Shown here: positions 27,838 to 35,246 of the stretch, piece after piece
Numbering within the stretch: the first letter of the stretch is position 1
Layout of the letters: every line of letters starts with the position of its first letter
Origin: Betaproteobacteria bacterium
GTDB taxonomy: Bacteria; Pseudomonadota; Gammaproteobacteria; Burkholderiales; JAHFQX01
DNA length: 35,246 nucleotides
Direction: 5' to 3'
NCBI GenBank assembly: GCA_023259135.1
Contig: JAHFQX010000003.1
Location: 1-35,246, forward strand
The notes under the pieces: generated by a model
Told to the model about the DNA's origin: nothing
Seen by the model: only the letters and a program-made list of their open reading frames with translations
Database searches by the model: none
Program-made: the position numbers and the translations under genes

Positions 27838-28755
27838 ATGATCAAACAGCGCACATTGCGCCGCATCATCGGCACCACCGGGGTCGGGCTCCATTCCGGC
27901 CGCAAGGTCACCCTGACCCTGCGGCCGGCCGCGCCCAACGCCGGCATCGTGTTTCGCCGCGTGGATCTGCCCGAGCCTCGGGAAATCCGCGCCGATCCTC
28001 TGCGCGTCGCCGATACCCGCTTGTCCACCTGCCTGGAACAAGACGGGGCGCGGGTTTCCACCGTGGAGCATCTGATGTCCGCCTTGGGAGGCTTGGGAAT
28101 CGACAACGTTTATATCGACCTCAGCGGGCCAGAAGTCCCCATCATGGACGGCAGCGCGGCGCCCTTCGTGTTCTTGATCGAGTCCGCCGGGATCGAGGAA
28201 CAGCCCGCGGCCAAGCGCTTTATCCGCGTTCTCGAACCGGTGGAAATCCGGGAGGGCGACAAATGGGCCCGACTGGCCCCGCATCCGGGCTTCCGCATGG
28301 AATTCAGCATCGACTTTCGCCACCCGGCTTTCCCCCCCCACACCCGCCACGGCGCCCTGGAGTTCAGCGCCGCCGCCTATGTGAAGGAAATCAGCCGGGC
28401 CCGCACCTTCGGTTTCGTCCAGGACGTCGAAGCCATGCGCGCCCAGGGGCTGGCCCTGGGGGGCAGCCTGGACAACGCCATCGTCATGGATGAGTACCGG
28501 GTTCTCAACAGCGACGGGCTGCGCTACGAAAACGAGTTCGTGAAACACAAAATGCTGGACGCGGTGGGCGACTTGTACCTGCTGGCCCATCCCTTGATCG
28601 GCCTGTTCAGCGCCCACAAATCCGGGCACGGCCTCAACAACCAATTGCTCAGAAAGCTGCTGGCCCAAGCCTCGGCCTGGGAATACGTGGAATTTCCCCG
28701 GCAAGAAGAGGCTCCGGCTTTTCTTGCCGGCTTGCTGCAACCGGCCGCTCACTGA
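27838..28755 (+). CDS. lpxC: UDP-3-O-acyl-N-acetylglucosamine deacetylase
   Basis: LpxC carries out the committed step of lipid A synthesis, a zinc-dependent deacetylation. The 305 residues equal the E. coli length. The start [21 protein letters not shown] is chosen over the TTG at 27811 because of this family match. Zinc and catalytic residues are in place: Glu77-His78 in [10 protein letters not shown], the His and Asp of [11 protein letters not shown], and the catalytic His in [10 protein letters not shown]. The best ribosome site, AAGGA at 27806-27810, is 27 bp from the ATG, but a GGCGG-ACTA-CCGCC hairpin (27813-27826) lies between them and would shorten the distance. It overlaps the convergent DciA-like gene by 7 bp. 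Confidence 0.97.
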   Translation: MIKQRTLRRIIGTTGVGLHSGRKVTLTLRPAAPNAGIVFRRVDLPEPREIRADPLRVADTRLSTCLEQDGARVSTVEHLMSALGGLGIDNVYIDLSGPEVPIMDGSAAPFVFLIESAGIEEQPAAKRFIRVLEPVEIREGDKWARLAPHPGFRMEFSIDFRHPAFPPHTRHGALEFSAAAYVKEISRARTFGFVQDVEAMRAQGLALGGSLDNAIVMDEYRVLNSDGLRYENEFVKHKMLDAVGDLYLLAHPLIGLFSAHKSGHGLNNQLLRKLLAQASAWEYVEFPRQEEAPAFLAGLLQPAAH

Positions 28756-29204
28756 CCCTCGGCGGAAGATCGGCTTTTTCCGTCCCGGGCCGTCAAGCTG
28801 GCCACCGCCCGCTTCAGGGGCGAATCGGGAAGCCTCTCCTCCAACTGCCTTAAGGCCGACAAAGCCCGTTCGCTAAGGGGCGGGCGCTCCAGAGCAAGCG
28901 GCGGCGGATCATCCCAGGCAACTTGCACCGTCACCGAAATTCCTTTAACCTCAACCCCCTGATTTCTAAGCCCCAGCATCAAGCTTGGGATAAGTTGCCG
29001 CAATTTGGCCGCTACCGCCCCGTGGTCGACCCACACCGACAGGATACCGTCCCGAAAAATGCCGACACGGCTCGACCGCGCCAAGTCCGCGGGACACACC
29101 CGAGCGAATGCCTGCTGCAAAGACAGCAGCAAATGGGCCTGGGTCCGGTAGCCCCGTAATTCGGGGGATCCATCCAAGTAATCGGTCAGCCGGCGGGTGG
29201 CCAC
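28749..29204 (-). CDS. DciA-like DUF721 protein
   Basis: A DUF721 protein of about 151 residues from the GTG at 29204 ([12 protein letters not shown]). DciA loads the replicative helicase DnaB in bacteria without DnaC. The DUF721 core is visible: [52 protein letters not shown], here without the usual N-terminal arginine-rich stretch beyond TRRL. A longer frame to an ATG at 29282 exists but would run 53 bp into the divergent peptidase gene, so the GTG is preferred; no clear ribosome site decides it. A DUF721 gene between lpxC and secA is the common order in beta- and gammaproteobacteria. The last 40 residues are low in similarity to anything I recognise. Confidence 0.75.
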   Translation of the reverse strand: MATRRLTDYLDGSPELRGYRTQAHLLLSLQQAFARVCPADLARSSRVGIFRDGILSVWVDHGAVAAKLRQLIPSLMLGLRNQGVEVKGISVTVQVAWDDPPPLALERPPLSERALSALRQLEERLPDSPLKRAVASLTARDGKSRSSAEGQ

Positions 29205-29229
29205 GATAAGCGGCTTTTTGGGAGGGGAC

Positions 29230-30117
29230 GTGAATATTAATATTATTCTGGTTTCCGGCAACCTGGCAAAAACCCGAACCATTTCCTTGACCGGACTTCA
29301 GCTCTCTATCGCTGGACTGTTGCTGATCGCGCTGGCCGCCATCCTCGCCCTGGGCCTACTCCCAAGGCTGTCGCCCCCCTCCGCGGCGGCGAATATTTTC
29401 GGCGCCAAGGACGAGGCATTCTACTTGCGGGAAAGCCTCAACAAAATGGCCGCCAAGGTCGGGCAGATGCAAGCCCAACTGCATCGCCTGGATGCCCTCG
29501 GGGAACGGCTGGTCAAATTGGCCGGCTTGAAACCCCAGGAATTTCTATTCGACCAAGCTCCGGGAGCCGGAGGACCCTTCTCCGCCGGGTCGGCGCGTGA
29601 AATCAATTTCGCCGAACTGGGAGAGCGGCTCGACGCGCTGACCCGCGGCTTGGAGCAACGCAGCGACCGGCTATCCGTCCTCGATGCCTGGTTTACCGCC
29701 AGCCAGGGGCCAAAACAACTGATCCCCTCGGCCCTCCCGGTGCAAACCGGCTGGTACTCCTCCAATTTTGGCTGGCGCCTCGATCCCTTCAACGGTCAAA
29801 ACGCTTTCCACGAAGGCATCGACTTCATGGCCGAGCCGGGAACCCCGGTATCCGCCGCCGCCGGAGGCGTGGTGGCCTACTCCGATTACCATCCTCAGTA
29901 TGGTAATATGATCGAAGTCGATCACGGCAACGGCCTTGCCACTCGCTATGCCCACCTCTCCAAGCGGGGGGTAAAAACCGGGACGGTGGTGAAGATGCGG
30001 GAACAGATTGGGGAGATCGGGAACACGGGCCGCTCCACCGGAACGCACCTGCATTTTGAAGTCCGCCAACAAGGCGCCGCGCAAAACCCGGTCCGCTTTC
30101 TGCAACTGCCGGGATAG
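29230..30117 (+). CDS. M23 family (LytM) metallopeptidase, membrane-anchored
   Basis: A 295-residue peptidoglycan endopeptidase. An N-terminal membrane segment (about residues 24-45; [18 protein letters not shown]) anchors it to the inner membrane; a coiled-coil part follows (about 65-150), and the C-terminal LytM domain spans about 180-290. Zinc ligands and catalytic histidines are kept: His194 and Asp198 in HEGIDF, His273 and His275 in THLHFEV, so it should be active on peptide cross-links rather than being a degenerate EnvC-type activator. The GTG at 29230 is chosen for the GGGAGGGG ribosome site just before it. It diverges from the DciA-like gene with 25 bp between starts and is followed by a strong terminator before secA. 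Confidence 0.93.
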   Translation: MNINIILVSGNLAKTRTISLTGLQLSIAGLLLIALAAILALGLLPRLSPPSAAANIFGAKDEAFYLRESLNKMAAKVGQMQAQLHRLDALGERLVKLAGLKPQEFLFDQAPGAGGPFSAGSAREINFAELGERLDALTRGLEQRSDRLSVLDAWFTASQGPKQLIPSALPVQTGWYSSNFGWRLDPFNGQNAFHEGIDFMAEPGTPVSAAAGGVVAYSDYHPQYGNMIEVDHGNGLATRYAHLSKRGVKTGTVVKMREQIGEIGNTGRSTGTHLHFEVRQQGAAQNPVRFLQLPG

Positions 30118-30134
30118 ACCATCGCCGGATCCAG

Positions 30135-30187
30135 GCGATAGAGGCAAGGGACGCTGGGCCGCGTCCCTTGCCTCTATCGCTTTTTTT
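30135..30187 (+). terminator. Very strong rho-independent terminator before secA
   Basis: A perfect 20-bp stem (30135-30154 with 30161-30180) closes a 6-base loop, TGGGCC, and runs into seven T (30181-30187). It ends the peptidase transcript 32 bp before the secA ATG, so the secA promoter must overlap it or secA is expressed by read-through. Confidence 0.95.
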
Positions 30188-30218
30188 ACAGGTTCGCAAA
30201 GCGCATCCTTTACACTCC

Positions 30219-32948
30219 ATGATTCCATCCTTGCTCACCAAGATTTTCGGCAGCCGCAATCAGCGGTTGCTCAAGCGGTATTTCCAAGCCGTGCGGACCG
30301 TCAACGGCCTGGAAGACGCCATGACCCGGCTCACCGACGCCGAATTGCGGGCCAAAACCGAGCTTTTCAAAAAACGCTTCGGAGATGGGGAATCGCTGGA
30401 TCAACTGCTCCCCGAGGCTTTCGCGGTGGCCCGGGAGGCCGGTCGCCGGGCGCTGGGGATGCGCCACTTCGACGTGCAGTTGGTGGGCGGCATGGCTTTG
30501 CACCAAGGCAAGATTTCCGAGATGCGCACCGGAGAGGGTAAAACCCTGGTGGCCACCCTGGCCGCTTACCTTAACGCCCTGGCCGGAAAAGGCGTCCACG
30601 TGGTAACGGTCAACGATTACTTGGCCAAGCGGGACGCCGAATGGATGGGCAAGCTCTACCGCTTTCTCGGGCTCACGGTGGGCGTCAATCTCAGCCAGAT
30701 GGAGCATGTCGAGAAACAGGCCGCCTACGCCGCCGACATCACTTACGGCACCAACAACGAATTCGGCTTCGATTACCTGCGGGACAACATGGTGTATCAG
30801 GTCTCGGAACGGGTACAGCGGGAGCTGAACTACGCCATCGTCGATGAGGTCGATTCCATTCTCATCGACGAGGCCCGCACTCCCCTCATCATTTCCGGCC
30901 AAGCCGAAGACTCAACCGACCTCTATTATCAGATGAATGCCCTGATGCCCAAGCTCACCCGGCAGAAGGAGGAAGAGGGGCCGGGGGATTTCTCGGTGGA
31001 CGAAAAATCCCACCAAGTGCTGCTCACCGAAGCGGGCCATGAACACGCCGAGGAGCTGCTCACCCAGGCCGGACTGTTGCCGGAAGGCGGCAGCCTCTAC
31101 GCCGCCGCCCATATCGGCCTCATGCACCATCTCTACGCCGCGCTGCGGGCCCACAATCTATATCACCGGGATCAGCACTACGTGGTCCAAGACGGCGAAG
31201 TGATCATCGTCGACGAATTCACCGGGCGGCTCATGCCCGGCCGGCGCTGGTCCGAAGGACTGCACCAGGCGGTGGAGGCCAAGGAAGGCGTACCGATCCA
31301 GCGCGAAAACCAGACCCTGGCTTCCATTACTTTCCAGAATTATTTCCGTATGTACCGCAAGTTGGCGGGCATGACCGGCACCGCCGATACCGAGGCCTAC
31401 GAATTCCAGCAAACCTACAACCTGGAAACGGTGGTCATTCCCACCCACCACCCGATGATCCGGGAAGACCGGATGGACCAGGTATTCCGTTCGGGCAAGG
31501 AAAAATTTCAAGCGGTCATCGCCGATATTCGGGATTGTCATCAACGGGGCCAGCCGGTGCTGGTGGGCACCACCTCCATCGAGACCAACGAATTCCTGGC
31601 AGGCTTGCTCAGCAAAGAGCAACTGCCCCACCAACTGCTCAACGCCAAGCAGCATGCCCGGGAAGCCGACATCATCGCCCAGGCCGGCCAGCCGGGCATG
31701 ATCACCATCGCCACCAACATGGCCGGCCGGGGCACCGATATCGTGCTGGGGGGCAACCCGGAACCGGAAATCGCCCGAGTGGAAGCGGACGCCTCCCTGG
31801 ACGAAGCGCAAAAAGCGTCCCGCGTCGAGCAACTGCGGACCGAGTGGCAGGCCCGTCACGATCAAGTGACGGGCCTCGGCGGGCTGCACATCATCGGCAC
31901 CGAGCGCCACGAGTCCCGACGGGTGGACAACCAGTTGCGGGGCCGGGCCGGCCGCCAGGGGGATCCCGGTTCCAGCCGCTTTTACCTATCCCTGGAAGAC
32001 TCTTTGCTGCGCATCTTCGCCTCCGATCGGGTGGCAGCCATCATGGACCGCTTGAAGATGCCGGAAGGCGAGGCCATCGAACACCCTTGGGTGACCCGCG
32101 CCATCGAAAATGCCCAGCGCAAGGTGGAAGCCCGCAACTTCGATATCCGCAAGCAATTGCTGGAATACGACGACGTCGCCAACGACCAGCGCAAGGTAGT
32201 CTACCAGCAGCGCAACGAACTCCTGGAGAGCGAGGACATTGCCGACGTGCTCGACAATCTGCGGCAAGGCGTCGTGAAAGAATTGTTCATTCAGCACATC
32301 CCGCCGGACAGCGTCGAGGAACAATGGGACATTCCCGGCCTGGAGCGGATACTGGCCGCCGAGCTGCAATTGTCGCTGCCCATCCAGCAATGGATGAAAG
32401 ACGATCCCGGCCTCGACCCGGATGCCTTGCTGGCCCGCCTGACCGAGGCGGCCCATACCCACTACCGCGCTAAGCGGGAAAAAGTGGATCTCGCGGGGAT
32501 GCGTCTCTACGAGCGGGCCGTCATGTTGCAAAGCCTGGACCAGCATTGGCGCGAACACCTGGCCGCCCTGGATCACTTACGCCAGGGCATCCATCTGCGC
32601 GGTTATGCCCAGAAGAATCCCAAGCAGGAATACAAGCGGGAAGCCTTCGAGCTGTTTTCCGCCATGCTGGATTCGGTGAAGGCCGAAGTCACCCGGGTGT
32701 TGATGAGCGTCGCCATCCGCGGCGCCGAGGACATGGAAGAAGCGGAACGGCCCCCGGCCCTGGAAAACGTGGCCTATCGCCACGACGACCTGGCCCCCGC
32801 CTTGGCCGAAGAGGCAGCAGAGCAATCCGCGGCCGCCGAACCCGCCCCCAGCCCGATGCGCCGGGAAGGCAAAAAGATCGGCCGCAACGATCCCTGCCCC
32901 TGCGGTTCCGGAAAAAAATACAAGCACTGCCACGGTCGGCTCACCTGA
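30219..32948 (+). CDS. secA: Preprotein translocase ATPase SecA
   Basis: SecA is the ATP-driven motor that pushes unfolded proteins through SecYEG. The 909 residues match the usual length (E. coli 901). Walker A GEGKT is at residues 105-109 in [16 protein letters not shown]; Walker B lies in [20 protein letters not shown]; the second helicase half has [10 protein letters not shown] and [22 protein letters not shown]. The C-terminal zinc/SecB-binding tail [12 protein letters not shown] is intact. The ATG at 30219 gives [14 protein letters not shown], the family's N-terminus; no clear ribosome site is visible. It sits downstream of lpxC as in most proteobacteria, but the SecM gene that regulates secA in enterics is absent. 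Confidence 0.98.
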   Translation: MIPSLLTKIFGSRNQRLLKRYFQAVRTVNGLEDAMTRLTDAELRAKTELFKKRFGDGESLDQLLPEAFAVAREAGRRALGMRHFDVQLVGGMALHQGKISEMRTGEGKTLVATLAAYLNALAGKGVHVVTVNDYLAKRDAEWMGKLYRFLGLTVGVNLSQMEHVEKQAAYAADITYGTNNEFGFDYLRDNMVYQVSERVQRELNYAIVDEVDSILIDEARTPLIISGQAEDSTDLYYQMNALMPKLTRQKEEEGPGDFSVDEKSHQVLLTEAGHEHAEELLTQAGLLPEGGSLYAAAHIGLMHHLYAALRAHNLYHRDQHYVVQDGEVIIVDEFTGRLMPGRRWSEGLHQAVEAKEGVPIQRENQTLASITFQNYFRMYRKLAGMTGTADTEAYEFQQTYNLETVVIPTHHPMIREDRMDQVFRSGKEKFQAVIADIRDCHQRGQPVLVGTTSIETNEFLAGLLSKEQLPHQLLNAKQHAREADIIAQAGQPGMITIATNMAGRGTDIVLGGNPEPEIARVEADASLDEAQKASRVEQLRTEWQARHDQVTGLGGLHIIGTERHESRRVDNQLRGRAGRQGDPGSSRFYLSLEDSLLRIFASDRVAAIMDRLKMPEGEAIEHPWVTRAIENAQRKVEARNFDIRKQLLEYDDVANDQRKVVYQQRNELLESEDIADVLDNLRQGVVKELFIQHIPPDSVEEQWDIPGLERILAAELQLSLPIQQWMKDDPGLDPDALLARLTEAAHTHYRAKREKVDLAGMRLYERAVMLQSLDQHWREHLAALDHLRQGIHLRGYAQKNPKQEYKREAFELFSAMLDSVKAEVTRVLMSVAIRGAEDMEEAERPPALENVAYRHDDLAPALAEEAAEQSAAAEPAPSPMRREGKKIGRNDPCPCGSGKKYKHCHGRLT

Positions 32949-32992
32949 GCGATGGGTTCCGGCTCGGGAATTTCCGGGAGGGTTCTTCTGCC

Positions 32993-35110
32993 TTAGCTTT
33001 TTTCCCGATTGAGGCGCACCACCTCGGAAATGCTCCGCAACCGCCGCATCACCTGGGCCAAATGCATACGGTTGGAGACCTCGATAGTGAAATGCAGCGT
33101 CGTGTAGCCCCCCCCTTCGGACGGCTCCATTCCGACGCTGTCGATGTTGGATTGCGCTTCGGCGATGGCGGACGCCACTTTGGCTAATACCCCGGGCTGG
33201 TTAGCCGCCACCAGTTTGATGTTCACCTGAAACAGCTTCTCCACATCTGGCGCCCAGCCGACATCCAGCCAGTGATTCGGATCGGAGCGCAGCTTGGCCA
33301 ACACCGGACAATCGTGGGTATGGATCACCATGCCCTGGCCTTTTTTGATCGAAGCGACGATGGGGTCCCCGGGAATCGGCCGGCAGCATTTGGCGAACTG
33401 CACCGCCATGCCCTCGGAGCCCCGAATCAGCACCGGCTCCACCGGCCCGATCTGCTTTGAAGCATGTTCTCCGGCAAACAGCAGCTTGCGGGCCACCACC
33501 ATATTGTGGCGCTTGCCTAGACCGATGTCCGCCAGGACCTCTTCCCGGGATTTGGCGTTGGTCTCCCGGAGGAAGCGCTCCCAATGCTCGTCGTCCACCT
33601 GCCGCAATGCCGGCTGCAGGGCCGCCAGAGCCTGCGCCAACAGGCGCTCCCCCAGCCGCACCGATTCCCTGTAATGCATGGTTTTGAGGAAATGGCGGAT
33701 ATTGGAGCGAGCTTTGCCCGTCGCCACGAAATTGAGCCAAGCGGGGTTCGGGTTGGCATGGGCGGCGGTGACGATCTCGATGCGGTCCCCGTTGCGTAGC
33801 TCGGTACGCAGCGGAACCAGCTCGAAGTTGATTTTGGCCGCCACGCAGCGGTTGCCCACGTCGGTGTGGACGGCGTAGGCAAAATCCACCGCGGTGGCTC
33901 CCCGCGGCAGGGCCATGATCTTGCCCTTGGGAGTAAACACGTAAACTTCGTCGGGAAACAGGTCAACCTTCAGGTGCTCCAAAAACTCCGCGGCATCCTT
34001 GGTTTCGGAATGCATCTCCAGCAAGCTTTGCAGCCACTGGTGGGTTTTTTGGTGCAAATCGCTGAAGGAGGTTTCCGCATGGCTCTTGTACATCCAGTGG
34101 GAAGCCACCCCCGCCTCGGCGATTTTATGCATCTCGGCGGTGCGGATCTGCACCTCGACGGGAGTTCCGAAAGGGCCGAACAGCGCCGTGTGCAGCGACT
34201 GATAGCCATTGGCCTTGGCAATCGCGATATAGTCCTTGAACTTTCCCGGAATCGGCTTGTACAGGCCGTGCAGGGCGCCCAGCGCCAGGTAGCAGGCTGG
34301 AATGTCCTTGACGATCACCCGGAAACCGTAGACATCCTGGACCTCGGAAAAGCTCAGGGATTTTTCTTGCATCTTTCGATAGATGCTATGCAAGTGTTTT
34401 TCCCGGCCGGTGACGGTAGCCTCGATCCCGGCATCCGCCAGCCGCTGGCGGATCGCCTCCAAGATTTTTTCCACCACATCCCGGCGGTGCCCCCGCGCCG
34501 CCTGCACCGCCTTGGCCAAGACCCGGTAGCGATTAGGGTGCAGGTAACGGAATCCCAGGTCGTCCAATTCCTGGTAAACGACATTCAGCCCCAGTCGATT
34601 GGCGATGGGCGCATAGATTTCCAGGGTTTCCGTGGCAATCTGGCGGCGCTTGGCCGGGGTCATGGCATCCAGGGTGCGCATATTGTGGAGCCGATCGGCC
34701 AGCTTGATGAGGATGACCCGCACATCCCGGGCCATGGCCAACACCATTTTCCGGAAATTCTCCGCCTGGGCCTCCGCCCGCGTTTGAAACTCGATCTTGT
34801 CGAGCTTGCTGACGCCATCCACCAGATCGGCAACCGGCTTGCCGAAAGTTTCGGAAATCTGGACGCCGGTGACCTTGGTGTCTTCCACCACATCGTGCAG
34901 CAGCGCCGCCATCAGCGCCTGGGGATCCAGCCGCCACTGGGCAAGAATGCCGGTTACCGCCAGCGGGTGGGAAATATAAGGCTGCCCGCTCTTCCGATAT
35001 TGCCCTTGGTGGGCGGCTTCGCTGAAACGGTAGGCGTTGCGAACCTGAGCTACGTCCTCGGATTTGAGGTAACCCGCCAGATCATCGAACAACGCCTCCA
35101 CCGGAGCCAT
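32993..35110 (-). CDS. spoT: Bifunctional (p)ppGpp synthetase/hydrolase SpoT
   Basis: A 705-residue RelA/SpoT-family protein that makes and degrades the stringent-response alarmone. The N-terminal HD hydrolase domain is intact (His48, His72-Asp73 in LLHDVVEDT, and LADRLHNMRTL), so hydrolysis is expected. The synthetase domain follows (GREKHLHSIYRKM, VYGFRVIVKD, YQSLHTALFGPFGTPVEVQIRT). TGS (about 385-445; VYVFTPKGKIMALPRGATAVDFAYAVH) and a C-terminal ACT domain (about 630-705) complete it. The synthetase segment reads GREKHLHSIYRKM, and both domains look competent. It follows rpoZ by 85 bp on the same strand, a common operon, and converges with secA, 44 bp apart. Confidence 0.96.
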   Translation of the reverse strand: MAPVEALFDDLAGYLKSEDVAQVRNAYRFSEAAHQGQYRKSGQPYISHPLAVTGILAQWRLDPQALMAALLHDVVEDTKVTGVQISETFGKPVADLVDGVSKLDKIEFQTRAEAQAENFRKMVLAMARDVRVILIKLADRLHNMRTLDAMTPAKRRQIATETLEIYAPIANRLGLNVVYQELDDLGFRYLHPNRYRVLAKAVQAARGHRRDVVEKILEAIRQRLADAGIEATVTGREKHLHSIYRKMQEKSLSFSEVQDVYGFRVIVKDIPACYLALGALHGLYKPIPGKFKDYIAIAKANGYQSLHTALFGPFGTPVEVQIRTAEMHKIAEAGVASHWMYKSHAETSFSDLHQKTHQWLQSLLEMHSETKDAAEFLEHLKVDLFPDEVYVFTPKGKIMALPRGATAVDFAYAVHTDVGNRCVAAKINFELVPLRTELRNGDRIEIVTAAHANPNPAWLNFVATGKARSNIRHFLKTMHYRESVRLGERLLAQALAALQPALRQVDDEHWERFLRETNAKSREEVLADIGLGKRHNMVVARKLLFAGEHASKQIGPVEPVLIRGSEGMAVQFAKCCRPIPGDPIVASIKKGQGMVIHTHDCPVLAKLRSDPNHWLDVGWAPDVEKLFQVNIKLVAANQPGVLAKVASAIAEAQSNIDSVGMEPSEGGGYTTLHFTIEVSNRMHLAQVMRRLRSISEVVRLNREKS

Positions 35111-35195
35111 ATCGGGGCATCCCGGAACAGGCTCCCCCCGTTGCTGCTGGCCGCCGTCCGCGGAAACCGGACGGGGATCATGCGAAGGGCGGGGG

Positions 35196-35246
35196 TTAGG
35201 CCTGCCCTCGATTGAGAATCTCCTTGCCGTACTTGCCTTGAGCCAG
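35196..35246 (-). CDS. rpoZ: RNA polymerase omega subunit, C-terminal end
   Basis: Only 16 codons and a TAA are inside the window, reading LAQGKYGKEILNRGQA. This aligns by eye with the end of short betaproteobacterial omega subunits, whose tail runs REIAAG-x-x-G-x-E-x-L, whereas gammaproteobacterial omegas usually have a longer acidic tail. Position just upstream of spoT on the same strand is the normal rpoZ place. The identification rests on very few residues plus context. Confidence 0.65.
   Translation of the reverse strand: MAQGKYGKEILNRGQA

Noticed and set aside
33866-35215. 449-codon open frame on the plus strand opposite spoT
   Set aside because: It is an antisense shadow of a clearly conserved gene and shows no family resemblance. 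The same holds for the long antisense frames over glmS, cheR, cheA and secA.

Overview
The window is about 35 kb of GC-rich proteobacterial chromosome. Three things point to a betaproteobacterium: the rpoZ-spoT pair whose omega subunit ends with the short tail seen in that class, the lpxC / DciA-like / M23 peptidase / secA neighbourhood, and the FAD hydroxylase next to a DsbC-type protein. A related gammaproteobacterium cannot be excluded. No rRNA, tRNA, CRISPR array, transposase or integrase was found.

Layout. (1) 1-3945: the 3' part of fumC faces a glmU-glmS amino-sugar operon on the minus strand. (2) 4113-15868: a plus-strand chemosensory operon laid out like the Wsp surface-sensing system: CheW, CheR-TPR, CheW with an N-terminal extension, transmembrane MCP, CheA-REC, CheB, and a response regulator. 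It is preceded by a leader rich in hairpins. Two foreign-looking insertions interrupt it: a REP/BIME-like nested palindrome between mcp and cheA, and an S23-type four-helix-bundle gene flanked by 7-bp repeats between cheA and cheB. (3) 15917-18396: a DUF255/YyaL-type thioredoxin-domain protein and a small periplasmic cytochrome c. (4) 18445-23300: a branched-chain amino acid type ABC importer (LivK, H, M, G, F) with a strong promoter and a terminator after livK. (5) 23278-26134, minus strand: TonB-like protein, DsbC, UbiH-family hydroxylase and a 70-residue deletion remnant of an acyl-CoA dehydrogenase. (6) 26299-27674: a DUF2889 protein and a BadI-like ring-cleaving hydrolase. (7) 27838-35246: lpxC, DciA-like protein, M23 peptidase, secA, spoT and the end of rpoZ, all housekeeping genes.

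The most interesting system is the Wsp-like operon. In Wsp the final regulator is a diguanylate cyclase (WspR) that raises c-di-GMP. Here that position holds a 1109-residue REC-GAF-PAS-GAF-GGDEF-EAL protein. Its GGDEF signature has decayed to AANRF and the RxxD inhibitory site is missing, while every catalytic EAL residue I could check is present. The predicted output is c-di-GMP breakdown, so the same kind of array would work with the opposite sign. cheB and this gene overlap by 4 bp, which ties the output to the array.

The second theme is decay and insertion. A BadI-like gene stands without visible partner genes of the cyclohexanecarboxylate/benzoate pathway, and an acyl-CoA dehydrogenase beside it is reduced to its two ends in one open frame. 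The Liv importer next door might once have served the same substrates, but that is inference. All calls were made by reading; no database search, folding program or alignment was run.
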